Shown: piece by piece, positions 55,892-64,000 of the stretch
Numbering within the stretch: the stretch's first letter is position 1
Layout of the letters: each line of letters starts with the position of its first letter
Source: Pseudarthrobacter enclensis
GTDB taxonomy: Bacteria > Actinomycetota > Actinomycetes > Actinomycetales > Micrococcaceae
Reading direction: 5' to 3'
DNA: 64,000 nucleotides
Assembly (NCBI RefSeq): GCF_030811655.1
Contig: NZ_JAUSRE010000006.1
Coordinates: forward strand, 160,118 to 224,117
Program-made: the position numbers and the translations under genes
The notes under the pieces: model-generated
Told to the model about the DNA's origin: nothing
The model's database searches: none
What the model saw: the letters and a program-made list of their open reading frames with translations, nothing else

Positions 55892-56416
55892 ATGAAAACT
55901 TTTGTTCTTGGCGGGGGCTGCTTCTGGTGCCTTGATGCCGTCTACCAGAAGACCAGGGGCGTCACTTCGGTGGTGTCCGGCTACACCGGCGGCCACGATC
56001 CGGACCCTGACTACTACTCTGTCTGCAGCGGAACCACGGGCCACGCCGAAGTTGTGGCGGTGACCTTCAATGAGGAAATCATCCCCGCTGAGGTCATCCT
56101 GGACATGTTCTTCGCCCTGCATGATCCCACCACGCTGAACCGCCAGGGCTACGACGTGGGCACCCAGTACCGTTCCTCGATGTTCTACGAGACCACCGAG
56201 GAGAAGATCCTTTTTGAAGAGGCGATCGAACGCAACCAGGCCCTGTGGCCGCATCCGATCGTCACCGAGGTCAGCCGCCTCCCACGGTTCCATGTGGCGG
56301 AGGAATTCCACCAGGATTACTACGCCAAACACCCCGAGCAGGGGTACTGCCAGGTGATCATCAACCCTAAGCTGGCCAAGGCCCGGAAATATTACTCTGC
56401 GTGGCTTAACGCTTAG
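55892..56416 (+). CDS. msrA: Peptide-methionine (S)-S-oxide reductase MsrA
   Basis: 174 residues; AAGAGGTC precedes the ATG. The catalytic motif GGGCFWCLD is at residues 8-16, followed by GVTSVVSGYTGG, TGHAEVVAVTF, FFALHDPTTLNRQGYDVGTQYRS and EFHQDYYAKHPEQGYC. The extra Cys in GYCQVI is a likely resolving cysteine. It repairs methionine S-sulfoxide. cysK follows 58 bp later on the same strand. Confidence 0.95.
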   Translation: MKTFVLGGGCFWCLDAVYQKTRGVTSVVSGYTGGHDPDPDYYSVCSGTTGHAEVVAVTFNEEIIPAEVILDMFFALHDPTTLNRQGYDVGTQYRSSMFYETTEEKILFEEAIERNQALWPHPIVTEVSRLPRFHVAEEFHQDYYAKHPEQGYCQVIINPKLAKARKYYSAWLNA

Positions 56417-56474
56417 CTACCGTTACCCGGCCTCGTTAGGCTGACCTCAGTATTCACCCCTTAGAGATAGGCGT

Positions 56475-57416
56475 ATGTACATGGCACGGATCTATGACGA
56501 TGTGACGCAACTGGTCGGCGGGACCCCGCTGGTCCGGTTGAACCGGCTCAGCGAGGGGCTGGATGCCACCGTTGCCGTGAAGCTGGAGTTCTACAACCCG
56601 GCCAACAGCGTCAAGGACCGCATCGGTGTTGCCATCATCGACGCCGCGGAGAAGTCCGGCGCCCTGAAGCCCGGCGGCACCATTGTCGAAGGTACCTCGG
56701 GCAACACGGGCATCGCCCTTGCCATGGTGGGCGCCGCCCGCGGCTACAAGGTCATCCTCACCATGCCCGAGACCATGTCCACGGAGCGGCGCGTCATGCT
56801 CCGCGCCTTTGGTGCCGAGATCGTGCTTACCCCAGGCTCCGAGGGCATGAGGGGTGCCGTGGAAAAGGCCCAGGAGATCGTGGCCAACACGGAAAACTCC
56901 ATCTGGGCCCAGCAGTTCGCCAACGAAGCCAACCCGGAAATCCACCGCAAGACCACCGCTGAGGAGGTTTGGGCAGACACGGACGGAGCCGTTGACATTT
57001 TCGTGGCAGGAATCGGCACCGGCGGCACCATCACCGGTGTGGGCCAGGTCCTGAAGGAACGCAAGCCGGGCGTCCAGATCGTGGCCGTGGAACCCAAGGA
57101 CTCCGCCATCCTGAACGGCGGTGCCCCGGGCCCGCACAAGATCCAGGGCCTGGGCGCCAACTTCATCCCGGAACTGCTGGACACCAGCGTCTACGACGAA
57201 GTGATTGACGCCACCCTTGAGGATTCCGTCCGGGTGGCCCGCGAACTGGGCGTCAAGGAAGGCATCCTGGGCGGCATCTCCTCGGGCGCCATCGTTTGGG
57301 CGGCCCTGGAGCTGGCCAAGCGGCCGGAAAATGCCGGCAAGCTGATTGTGGCGGTCGTGTGCGACTTCGGTGAGCGTTACATCTCCACCGTGCTCTATGA
57401 CGACATCCGCGGCTGA
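56475..57416 (+). CDS. cysK: Cysteine synthase A (O-acetylserine sulfhydrylase)
   Basis: 313 residues (ATG at 56475; ATG at 56481 is the alternative and matches known starts better). PLP Lys in [14 protein letters not shown] (near 44), the asparagine/serine loop [12 protein letters not shown], phosphate loop [12 protein letters not shown], and [12 protein letters not shown] near the end. It makes cysteine from O-acetylserine and sulfide. cysE starts 39 bp downstream, so the two enzymes of the pathway are co-expressed. Confidence 0.95.
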   Translation: MYMARIYDDVTQLVGGTPLVRLNRLSEGLDATVAVKLEFYNPANSVKDRIGVAIIDAAEKSGALKPGGTIVEGTSGNTGIALAMVGAARGYKVILTMPETMSTERRVMLRAFGAEIVLTPGSEGMRGAVEKAQEIVANTENSIWAQQFANEANPEIHRKTTAEEVWADTDGAVDIFVAGIGTGGTITGVGQVLKERKPGVQIVAVEPKDSAILNGGAPGPHKIQGLGANFIPELLDTSVYDEVIDATLEDSVRVARELGVKEGILGGISSGAIVWAALELAKRPENAGKLIVAVVCDFGERYISTVLYDDIRG

Positions 57417-57455
57417 TCAGTCCGCTGTCCGCCCGTTTCCTGTAGAAAGAACTTT

Positions 57456-58040
57456 GTGGGCTTTTTCGCAAGACTGAAGGAAGACCTCGACGCCGCCCGG
57501 TCACACGACCCGGCGGCTCGAGGTTCTTTTGAGAACTTTTTCGCCTATTCCGGTCTCCACGCCATATGGATCCACCGGCTGACCCACCGCATGTGGCAGA
57601 ACCCGTCACTGCGGTTTCCGGCGCGGCTCCTGTCGCAGCTGGGCCGGTCCTGGACCGGTATCGAAATCCATCCGGGCGCGACCATAGGCCGCCGTTTCTT
57701 CATCGACCACGGCATGGGCGTGGTCATTGGCGAGACCGCCGAGATCGGCGAGGACGTAATGATCTACCACGGTGTGACGCTGGGCGGACGGTCCCTGGCC
57801 AGGATCAAGCGCCACCCCACCATCGGTGACCGCGTGACCATTGGTGCCGGCGCGAAGATCCTGGGACCGATCACCATCGGCCGGGACAGCGCCGTTGGCG
57901 CCAATGCCGTAGTGGTCAAGGACGCGCCACCGGAATCCATCGTTACCGGCGTTCCCGCCAAATGGCGGCACCGCGACGCGCAACGGGAAACCAAGCCGGC
58001 CGTGGACCCGGCAGAATACGACATCGAATACCGGATCTGA
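57456..58040 (+). CDS. cysE: Serine O-acetyltransferase
   Basis: 194 residues, GTG start with AGAAAGAAC upstream. The short EpsC-type form: an N-terminal helical part ([40 protein letters not shown]) and the left-handed beta helix of hexapeptide repeats ([44 protein letters not shown]). Catalytic His/Asp are in IDHGMG. It forms O-acetylserine for CysK. Confidence 0.94.
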   Translation: MGFFARLKEDLDAARSHDPAARGSFENFFAYSGLHAIWIHRLTHRMWQNPSLRFPARLLSQLGRSWTGIEIHPGATIGRRFFIDHGMGVVIGETAEIGEDVMIYHGVTLGGRSLARIKRHPTIGDRVTIGAGAKILGPITIGRDSAVGANAVVVKDAPPESIVTGVPAKWRHRDAQRETKPAVDPAEYDIEYRI

Positions 58041-58057
58041 TTCATTAGCAGCCATAG

Positions 58058-58106
58058 ACAAAGGCGGGCAGTTCCACCGGGTGACCGGGGAACTGCCCGC
58101 CTTTGT
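58058..58106. terminator. Bidirectional terminator between cysE and gnd
   Basis: ACAAAGGCGGGCAGTTC pairs perfectly with its complement across a 15-nt loop; T-rich ends on both sides. Confidence 0.88.
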
Positions 58107-58124
58107 TATGCGGCAGCGGGGATA

Positions 58125-59561
58125 CTAATGGGTGTCCACCGCTTCAATTTCGGACTTGTCCTCGCCCCACAGGGTGTGGAAGGTTCCTTCGGTGTCAACG
58201 CGGCCGTAAGTGTGTGCACCGAACAGGTCGCGCTGGCCCTGGATCAGGGCGGCGGCCACGCGCTTGCGGCGCAGGCCGTCGTAGTACGCGAGCGATGAGG
58301 AGAACACCGGTACCGGGATGCCCAGCTGGACGGCCGTTGCAACCACGCGGCGCCACGCCGGCAGGGCATCTGCAATCGCCTTGGTGAAGGCCGGGGCGAA
58401 CAGCAGGTTGGCCGGCTTCTCATCGGCGGCGTAGGCCTTGGTGATGTCCTTCAGCAGTTCGGCGCGGATGATGCAGCCCGCCCGCCACAGGGAAGCGATC
58501 TCGTCCAGCTTCAGGTCCCAGCCGTATTCCTTGGCAGCGGAGGTCAGCATGTCCAGGCCCTGGGCGTAGGAGACCAGCTTGGAGGCGTAGAGGGCCTGGC
58601 GGACGTCCTCGACGAACGTCTCCGGAATTTCCACCTTAACCTCGTTGCCGGCCAGGAGTTCCTGGCCCAGCTTGCGCTGGGCAGCCTGGGAGGAGAGGGC
58701 GCGGGCAAAGACGGACTCGGCGATCCCGGACACCGGGGAGCCGAGTTCCAGGGCTGAGATAACGGTCCAGCGGCCCGTGCCCTTCTGTCCGGCGGCGTCA
58801 ACCACGACGTCGACGAACGGCTTTCCGGTCCTGGCGTCCACATGGCCCAGGACTTCCGCGGAGATTTCGATCAGGAAGGAGGACAGCTCGCCCTTGTTCC
58901 ATTCGGTGAAAATCTTTGCCTGTTCGGCAGGCTCGATACCGGCGCCGGAGCGCAGGAGGTCGAAGGCCTCGCCGATGACCTGCATGTCGGCGTACTCGAT
59001 GCCGTTGTGGACCATCTTGACGAAGTGTCCCGCACCGTCGGTGCCGATCCACGCGCAGCAGGGCTCGCCGTCGACCTTTGCGGAGATCTTCTCCAGCAGG
59101 GGGCCGAGGGCCTTATAGGACTCCTTGGAGCCGCCGGGCATGATGGAGGGACCGTTCAGTGCGCCTTCCTCACCGCCGGACACGCCGACGCCCACGAAGT
59201 GAAGGTCCTTCTTGGCCAGCGCGGCTTCCCGGCGGCGGGTGTCCTCATAGTGGGAGTTGCCGGCATCGATGATGATGTCGCCCGGCTCCAGCAGCGGCTC
59301 GAGCTGCTCGATGACCGAGTCCACCGGCTTGCCGGCCTTGACCATGATCAGCACTCGGCGCGGCTTTTCCAGGGAATCAACCAGTTCCTGCAGGGTTTCG
59401 GTCCGGATGAAGTCCCCTTCCGAGCCGTGCTTCTCCAGCAGGGCGTCAGTCTTCTCCACTGACCTGTTGTGGAGGGCAACCGTGAACCCGTTCCGGGCCA
59501 GGTTGCGGGCCAGGTTGGCGCCCATGACGGCGAGGCCGGTGACACCGATGTGTGCAGACAT
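58125..59561 (-). CDS. gnd: 6-phosphogluconate dehydrogenase, decarboxylating (NADP)
   Basis: 478 residues from the ATG at 59561 (GGAG six bases upstream). Rossmann GLAVMGANLARNLARNG with NRSVEKT (NADP phosphate pocket), the signature GDIIDAGNSHY, VGVSGGEEGA, the catalytic Lys in HFVKMVHNGIEYADMQ, and the C-terminal LIQGQRDLFGAHTY. It converts 6-phosphogluconate to ribulose 5-phosphate. The long E. coli-like form. Divergent from a GntR regulator that probably controls gluconate metabolism. Confidence 0.95.
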   Translation of the reverse strand: MSAHIGVTGLAVMGANLARNLARNGFTVALHNRSVEKTDALLEKHGSEGDFIRTETLQELVDSLEKPRRVLIMVKAGKPVDSVIEQLEPLLEPGDIIIDAGNSHYEDTRRREAALAKKDLHFVGVGVSGGEEGALNGPSIMPGGSKESYKALGPLLEKISAKVDGEPCCAWIGTDGAGHFVKMVHNGIEYADMQVIGEAFDLLRSGAGIEPAEQAKIFTEWNKGELSSFLIEISAEVLGHVDARTGKPFVDVVVDAAGQKGTGRWTVISALELGSPVSGIAESVFARALSSQAAQRKLGQELLAGNEVKVEIPETFVEDVRQALYASKLVSYAQGLDMLTSAAKEYGWDLKLDEIASLWRAGCIIRAELLKDITKAYAADEKPANLLFAPAFTKAIADALPAWRRVVATAVQLGIPVPVFSSSLAYYDGLRRKRVAAALIQGQRDLFGAHTYGRVDTEGTFHTLWGEDKSEIEAVDTH

Positions 59562-59783
59562 CAATAACTCCAATTCATTGTTCGCCTCGGCTGCCGGCTT
59601 CCGCAGGAGGGAAGGCGCCGGGGCAGATCAGGGGGTCGGAATAAAGCATATATATTCTGGCGGTGACGCGAAAGTAACGTCCGCGTCATGGAACCGATTG
59701 TGTCGGTGCCAGTCTAGGGCTGCCGCGCCGCGGTGTCCCGGGCGAGCGGGGGCCGGCCTGAAGTCCGGACGCCTGCCAACAAC

Positions 59784-59789
59784 TAGGCT
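59784..59789 (+). promoter_or_regulatory. -10 element TAGGCT of a likely leaderless promoter (GntR gene)
   Basis: TAGGCT ends seven bases before the ATG at 59797; no ribosome binding site is seen. Confidence 0.5.
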
Positions 59790-59796
59790 TAGCTTC

Positions 59797-60522
59797 ATGA
59801 CCAGCAGCCTCCACCACCGTGCCATCGACAACCTGGGCACGCGGATCATCTCGGGGGATCTTCCTGCCGGCCATGTCATGCTGGCCGAGCAGCTCGAGGT
59901 TGAATTGAAGGTTTCCCGGTCAGTCATCCGCGAAGCGGTGCGGGTGCTGCAGTCTCTGGGCCTGGTGGAAACCACCAAGCGCGTGGGCATCCGGGTCTTG
60001 CCGTCAAGCCGTTGGAATCCCTTTGATCCGCAGGTCATCAGGTGGCGCCTGGCCAGCGACGCCCGCGGGGCCCAGCTGCGCTCCCTCGCCGAGCTGCGCG
60101 CAGCAGTGGAACCGGCCGCTGCCGAGCTGGCGGCACAGAACGCCCCGGCACCCCTGCGGATGGAACTCGTCGACGTTGCCCGCGCCATGCGCGAGGCCGG
60201 CAACAACGGCGAAGTTGCGCGCTTCCTGGAGCTGGATATCCGCTTCCACTCACTGCTGCTCTCGGGGTCCGGCAACGAGATGTTCGCGAACCTCATGGGG
60301 CAGGTTGCCGAAACCCTGACCGGCCGCACCGTCCACGGCCTGATGCCCGACCACCCGCACCAGGCCGCCCTGCAGTGGCATGAGGATGTGGCGGAGGCAA
60401 TCGCCAGGGGCGACGCCACCTCGGCCCGCGAAGCCTCAGACCGGATCATGCGGCGGACCATGTCCCAAATGGCCGATACGTGGACGGAGCAGCCCCGCGT
60501 GTTCATCCCCCTTCGGCAGTAG
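59797..60522 (+). CDS. GntR/FadR family transcriptional regulator, probable gluconate regulator
   Basis: 241 residues. An N-terminal winged helix (LGTRIISGDLPAGHVMLAEQLEVELKVSRSVIREAVRVLQSLGLV, near 13-60) and a C-terminal FCD ligand domain (LRSLAELRAAVEPAAAELAA ... FLELDIRFHSLLLSGSGNEMF ... HEDVAEAIARGDATSARE). FCD metal residues (Asp and His in LDIRFH, His in WHEDV) are present. Divergent from gnd with a 235-bp gap, which suggests it senses gluconate or 6-phosphogluconate; this is inferred from position. Confidence 0.88.
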   Translation: MTSSLHHRAIDNLGTRIISGDLPAGHVMLAEQLEVELKVSRSVIREAVRVLQSLGLVETTKRVGIRVLPSSRWNPFDPQVIRWRLASDARGAQLRSLAELRAAVEPAAAELAAQNAPAPLRMELVDVARAMREAGNNGEVARFLELDIRFHSLLLSGSGNEMFANLMGQVAETLTGRTVHGLMPDHPHQAALQWHEDVAEAIARGDATSAREASDRIMRRTMSQMADTWTEQPRVFIPLRQ

Positions 60523-60616
60523 CAGCCTGCTGCCGTCGGCCGAAACGCCGGCGTGTGCGACACAGAACGGAACATGACTTTTTGTTTCCGGCAGTTCACG
60601 GTATATTCATTGCAAG

Positions 60617-60659
60617 CCCTCCCCCGCGGCATCCCCCAATAGTCGCGGTGGAGGGTTTT
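60617..60659 (+). terminator. Rho-independent terminator downstream of the GntR gene
   Basis: CCCTCC-CCCGCG pairs imperfectly with CGCGGTGGAGGG, followed by TTTTCC. It lies 95 bp after the stop. A TATATT sequence 10 bp upstream could make a very short separate transcript, but no -35 supports it. Confidence 0.7.
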
Positions 60660-60694
60660 CCAATGCCCGGAAACAGCCGGAAGGCACCCGGTAC

Positions 60695-60985
60695 CTAAGC
60701 CGCTCCCGCCACAGTTTCCCGGAGGTGCCAGCCGCCGCCGAGCCCATCCCGCTGGAGGTACAGCGTGGTCAAGTCGGACCTGCTGTTGTTTCCCAGCCTG
60801 ACCTGCAGCTGCAGGACCTCAACGTCAACGCCACTGTTGCCCTTTGGCATGCGCCGGCTGGTCTCCCACCAGTTGATGCGCTCAAACCACCTGACAGGCT
60901 CGGCACCCACAGCCCATTCCCTGCCCCGGCTCAGCACCGCCGTCGGAATTCCGTTGCCGTTTGTTTGCACGATGACCTTTTCCAT
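60695..60985 (-). CDS. Small conserved protein, DUF6504-like
   Basis: 96 residues from the ATG at 60985. Sequence features: a beta-rich start (EKVIVQTNGNGIPTAVLSRGREWAVG), then PVRWFERINWWETSRRMPKG and a late VEVLQLQVRLG ... TLYLQRDGLGGGWHL. The WFERINWWE stretch recalls small actinobacterial DUF6504 proteins (name from recall). No membrane segment. It lies downstream of the tRNA-Val terminator. Function unknown. Confidence 0.6.
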   Translation of the reverse strand: MEKVIVQTNGNGIPTAVLSRGREWAVGAEPVRWFERINWWETSRRMPKGNSGVDVEVLQLQVRLGNNSRSDLTTLYLQRDGLGGGWHLRETVAGAA

Positions 60986-61036
60986 TCCAGCAACGTAAGG
61001 CAGGGGTCTGACAATGGCAGTCCGCATCCAGGTATG

Positions 61037-61081
61037 AAAAAACCCCGCTGCCTGCCACGAATGGCAGGGCAACGGGGTTTT
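61037..61081 (-). terminator. Terminator of tRNA-Val
   Basis: Minus strand AAAACCCCG ... CGGGGTTTTTT with an inner CCTGCC/GGCAGG stem; six T at the end. It starts six bases after the tRNA. Confidence 0.88.
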
Positions 61082-61086
61082 CCTGG

Positions 61087-61160
61087 TGGGTCCTACCGGG
61101 ATCGAACCGATGACATCCACGGTGTAAACGTGGCGCTCTACCAGCTGAGCTAAAGACCCA
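61087..61160 (-). tRNA. tRNA-Val (UAC)
   Basis: Minus-strand cloverleaf: acceptor TGGGTCT/AGGACCCA, anticodon stem CCACG/CGTGG with loop TTTACAC (anticodon TAC), T arm ATCGGTTCGATCCCGGT. No CCA encoded. Confidence 0.95.
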
Positions 61161-61255
61161 AAACGCGCTGATCCCGGCCATTCCGCCGTAACCAACGAAC
61201 ATAGACTCTACCGGACTGTGGGCCCGAAACGCGAATCCGGGCGCCGCCTTCTCCG

Positions 61256-62176
61256 CTACAGGGAAGGAAGTTCAACCGCGAGGTAGCCCAGTGCCTGGCT
61301 TACCCCCGCTTCGAGCTTGATGGTCGCCTTCTCATCACCGCGGGTGGCACCCCTGTTGATGATGACCACCGGCTTGTTCTCCTTGGCGGCGTGCCGCACA
61401 AACCGTAGGCCGCTCATGACCGTCAGGGAGGATCCCGCCACCACCAGCGCCGCCGCCTCATCCACCATGGCATACGAGCGTTCCACCCGGTCCTTGGGCA
61501 CGTTCTCGCCAAAGTAGACGAAATCAGGCTTCAGCGTACCGCCGCAGGCAGGACAAACCGCCACCACGAAGCTGCGGATCAGTGCCAGGTCCTCAACCGT
61601 TGCGTCCGCATCGGGAGCCATCTCCACAAGGCCGGTGGCTGCTGCCCGCTCCAGGAATCCGGGGTTGAGTTCCTCGAAGACGCCCGCCAGGAGGCGCCGG
61701 GAGTAAGTACGTCCGCAGTCAAGGCAGATGACCTGGTCATACCGGCCATGGAGATCGACGACGTTTGAACTGCCCGCGTCCTGGTGGAGGCGGTCCACGT
61801 TCTGTGTAACAAGGCCGGTGAGGTACCCACGGCGTTCCAGCTCGGCGGCCGAAAAGTGGCCCCGGTTGGGGTCCGCGTGCCTCATGTGCGACCAGCCGAT
61901 ATGATTCCGGGCCCAATAGCGCTGGCGGTTGGCCGGGTCCCGGACGAACTCCTGGTATGTCATGGGCGACCGCGGCGGCGAATCCGGGCCACGGTAGTCC
62001 GGTATTCCCGAGTCGGTGCTGAGGCCGGCACCCGTCAGCAGCGCGAAGCGAGCGCCGGCGAGCAGGTCCCGGATCCGGGCCAGTACTTCCAAATCAGCAT
62101 CGGAAAGTGGTGCAGGATCCACGGGCGGCATACTGGCGAAACCGGTAAGCCCGGTGCCCCGCCGCTGCCCATCCAT
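61256..62176 (-). CDS. Sir2-family NAD-dependent protein deacetylase
   Basis: 306 residues. NAD site GAGLSTDSGIPDYRGPDS (near 49-66), TQNVDRLHQDAGS, the catalytic His in DLHGRYDQVICLDC, a C4 zinc site (CLDC ... CPAC), and VAGSSLTVMSG. A 25-residue insert lies in the zinc-binding lobe. The ATG at 62176 sits five bases after the ahpE stop with no ribosome binding site, implying translational coupling; an ATG at 62131 is possible. Confidence 0.92.
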   Translation of the reverse strand: MDGQRRGTGLTGFASMPPVDPAPLSDADLEVLARIRDLLAGARFALLTGAGLSTDSGIPDYRGPDSPPRSPMTYQEFVRDPANRQRYWARNHIGWSHMRHADPNRGHFSAAELERRGYLTGLVTQNVDRLHQDAGSSNVVDLHGRYDQVICLDCGRTYSRRLLAGVFEELNPGFLERAAATGLVEMAPDADATVEDLALIRSFVVAVCPACGGTLKPDFVYFGENVPKDRVERSYAMVDEAAALVVAGSSLTVMSGLRFVRHAAKENKPVVIINRGATRGDEKATIKLEAGVSQALGYLAVELPSL

Positions 62177-62181
62177 GCCGC

Positions 62182-62676
62182 TCAGGCCAGCTTCAGGTCC
62201 GCGAGGGCTTTGCGGTACTCGGCGAAGTCGCGGGCCTGGCCGCGGGGGTTCACCACGCTGTAACGGACCCGCCCTTCGGCGTCGATGATGAAGGTTGCCC
62301 GCTTGGCCATGCCGCTGCCGGCATCAAACACGCCATAGGCCCCGGCGACACCGCCGTGCGGCCAGAAATCGGCCAGGAGGTCAAAGGTGTAGCCCTCCTG
62401 CGCGGCATAAGCGCGGAGGCTGAACTTACTGTCCACGGACACTGCCAGTACCACGGCGTTCGAATCATCGAACAGGCCCAGGTTGTCCCGAATCTCGCAC
62501 AGCTCGCCGGTGCAGATGCCGGAGAAAGCGAAAGGATAGAAGACCAGTGCCACATTCTGCCCACGGAACGACGATAGCCTGACCGGCTCACCGTACTGGT
62601 TGGCCAACTCGAAATCCGGAGCCAGTGACCCCAGGGCAGGGGCATCGGCGGAAGCGGCCTCAACCGCTGCTGTCAT
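62182..62676 (-). CDS. ahpE: Peroxiredoxin, AhpE type
   Basis: 164 residues. Peroxidatic Cys in FAFSGICTGELCEIRD (near 53); the usual Thr before GIC is replaced by Ser, and a second Cys follows four residues later. DFWPHGGVAGAYGVFDAGSG is typical AhpE. It reduces peroxides and is recycled by mycothiol systems in mycobacteria. The start overlaps the DUF3052 stop (ATGA). Near aceE as ahpE (Rv2238c) is near aceE (Rv2241) in M. tuberculosis, from recall. Confidence 0.92.
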   Translation of the reverse strand: MTAAVEAASADAPALGSLAPDFELANQYGEPVRLSSFRGQNVALVFYPFAFSGICTGELCEIRDNLGLFDDSNAVVLAVSVDSKFSLRAYAAQEGYTFDLLADFWPHGGVAGAYGVFDAGSGMAKRATFIIDAEGRVRYSVVNPRGQARDFAEYRKALADLKLA

Positions 62677-63092
62677 TTGTTCTTCCTGCTGACCAGGCGG
62701 GTGGCGCTCCAGTCCTTCGATACCCCGGCAGAAGTAGTGACATGCAGGCCGGCAGTGGGTGCGGCTTCCTGGATGTCAGCGGGCGAAACATAGCCGTCCC
62801 TGCCGGACTTGGGGGTGAGGACCCAGACAACGCCGTTTTCGCTCAGCGTGGTGAGCGAATCCACCAGGCTGTCCACCAGGTCACCGTCGCCGTCACGCCA
62901 CCAGAGGATGACGGCGTCCGCTACCTCGTGATCGTCCTCATCAAGCAATTCGGAACCGGTGAGGTCCTCAATATCGTCACGCAAGTCGAAATCGACATCG
63001 TCGTCGTAACCGAACTCCTGAATCAGATCCCCGTTTTTGAAACCCAATTTTTCCGCCACATTTACCGAAGTGGCGGCGTCGGCCTCGCTCAC
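62673..63092 (-). CDS. DUF3052 family protein
   Basis: 139 residues from a GTG with GGAGG five bases upstream. Typical start VNVAEKLGFKNGDLIQEFGYDDDVDFDLRDDIEDLTGSELLDED; then ADAVILWWRDGDGDLVDSLVDSLTTL and VWVLTPKSGRDGYV. Acidic, soluble. Function unknown, but it is often found before ahpE and next to aceE in actinobacteria. First gene of DUF3052-ahpE-sirtuin. Confidence 0.85.
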   Translation of the reverse strand: MSEADAATSVNVAEKLGFKNGDLIQEFGYDDDVDFDLRDDIEDLTGSELLDEDDHEVADAVILWWRDGDGDLVDSLVDSLTTLSENGVVWVLTPKSGRDGYVSPADIQEAAPTAGLHVTTSAGVSKDWSATRLVSRKNK

Positions 63093-63517
63093 GTGTTCCT
63101 CCAATACGTCATATATGCGGTGCGCATAGTGATTTCCATTACTCCCAAGCCAACACCCTTTGTGCCTGCGCTTCAAGCTGCAGCCCCCGGGATTGCGCAT
63201 ATTCTGCGTCACATGCGGTTGCGGCAGCCCCGGTGCAGGGGCTTTTCGTCACACAACCAGTATGACGAACGAAATACAACCGCAGCACCGCGGGCAGCTA
63301 CGCATCGTCTTCCCGTCAGGGCTAGAGTGGCTGGTGACAACTATGCCTGCGGTACGAGAACCTTGTGACTCCGTGCAGACATAGGAGCGCTAGGAAGCTG
63401 CCCGGCACACATGACCGGGCTGTTGTAACCGATACGTCGCACACGGCGTATGTACGCCGGGCAGTCACCCTGCCTGGCCTGAGTGCGCCGATTCACGCGC
63501 GCAAAGAGAGGTTGGAC
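63093..63517. other. 425-bp divergent region before aceE
   Basis: No convincing gene. It must hold the aceE and DUF3052 promoters. A 7-bp palindrome CGGCGTA-TG-TACGCCG lies at 63444-63459, 59 bp before the aceE start, and an imperfect CCCGG...CCGGG dyad lies at 63407-63420. Either could bind a regulator. Confidence 0.45.
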
Positions 63518-64000
63518 GTGGCTGCAGGAGAAGATACCTCCCATATCCTCAGCGGGTTGACTAACCAGCTGCCTGATCGTGATCCGGAAGAGACTGCCGA
63601 GTGGGTTGAGTCCCTGGATGCGTTGATCAGGGAACAGGGCACCGAGCGTGCCCAATACATCATGCGGAGCCTGCTGCAGCGCGCGGGCGCGCAGAGCGTG
63701 GGTGTGCCGATGGTGACCACGACGGATTACGTGAACACGATCCCGGTGGACCAGGAAGCAGAGTTCCCGGGCAACGAGGAGTACGAGCGCCGTTACCGGG
63801 CGTACATGCGGTGGAACGCCGCGGTCATGGTGCACCGGGCGCAGCGGCCCGATATCGGGGTCGGCGGCCACATCTCCACCTACGCCGGGGCGGCGACCCT
63901 GTACGAGGTCGGGTTCAACCACTTCTTCCGCGGCAAGGACCACCCCGGCGGCGGGGACCAGGTCTTCTTCCAGGGCCACGCCTCCCCCGGCATGTACGCC
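63518..64000 (+). CDS. aceE: Pyruvate dehydrogenase E1 component, homodimeric (AceE), partial
   Basis: First 161 codons only; the frame is open to the window end. GTG start with AGAGG seven bases upstream. The sequence shows [48 protein letters not shown] and [22 protein letters not shown], all typical of the homodimeric E1 that decarboxylates pyruvate with thiamine diphosphate. In actinobacteria AceE works in a mixed pyruvate/2-oxoglutarate dehydrogenase complex. Confidence 0.95.
   Translation, partial: MAAGEDTSHILSGLTNQLPDRDPEETAEWVESLDALIREQGTERAQYIMRSLLQRAGAQSVGVPMVTTTDYVNTIPVDQEAEFPGNEEYERRYRAYMRWNAAVMVHRAQRPDIGVGGHISTYAGAATLYEVGFNHFFRGKDHPGGGDQVFFQGHASPGMYA

Noticed and set aside
60582..60659. 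Small RNA gene with TTGTTT and TATATT promoter boxes
   Set aside because: The spacer is only 14 bp and no better -35 exists. The hairpin is explained as the terminator of the GntR gene.

Overview
The window is about 65% GC and looks like an actinobacterial chromosome of the Micrococcaceae (Arthrobacter / Pseudarthrobacter type). The signs are RNase E with long Arg- and Ala/Pro/Glu-rich arms, duplicated clpP genes, a T-box in front of ileS, a long-form (492-aa) GAPDH, MptB, a truncated haemoglobin and many GTG/TTG starts. Several genes look leaderless. It is almost entirely housekeeping sequence. I see no phage, IS element, CRISPR array or plasmid gene.

Layout. 1-1.4 kb: end of a ThiD-TenA thiamine gene under a TPP riboswitch. 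1.6-12 kb: rne, a VKOR gene, ndk, DUF4233, folC and ileS with a T-box leader. 12-17 kb: a membrane-anchored EEP phosphatase, an SDR, a DUF488 protein and valS. 17-22.5 kb: an Rv2466c-like thioredoxin-fold protein, clpX, clpP2, clpP1, tig. 22.5-28.7 kb: tRNA-Pro, tRNA-Gly, nei, rpiB, a DUF1648 membrane protein, pepN, an OsmC protein. From recall, much of 1.6-28 kb follows the order of Mycobacterium tuberculosis Rv2444c-Rv2467, with local rearrangements.

28.7-34.7 kb: mscS-glbO, a conserved hypothetical, tesB, ettA, a lipoprotein and a single-stranded-DNA-binding protein. 34.8-45.2 kb is the only clearly accessory-looking part, a sugar-catabolism island: a ROK repressor divergent from xylA-xylB, then a LacI-type regulator with an overlapping esterase, divergent from a tightly overlapping operon of a Gfo/Idh/MocA dehydrogenase, a DUF993 (DapA-like) protein and a sugar-phosphate-isomerase-like TIM barrel, followed by an aldose epimerase. 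Two LacI-type operators lie between the divergent genes. The substrate of this second module is unknown to me, and it is the best candidate for an undescribed pathway.

45.2-53.2 kb: AlkD-like DNA repair, MptB mannosyltransferase, orn, tRNA-His, def, a membrane-anchored HNH nuclease, gap, tspO and RNase P RNA. 53.2-64 kb: yaaA, a coiled-coil protein with a degenerate zinc ribbon, Nif3, msrA, cysK-cysE, gnd, a GntR regulator, tRNA-Val, a DUF3052-ahpE-sirtuin operon, and the start of aceE, cut by the window end.

Convergent gene pairs are often separated by long perfect hairpins that can act as bidirectional terminators.
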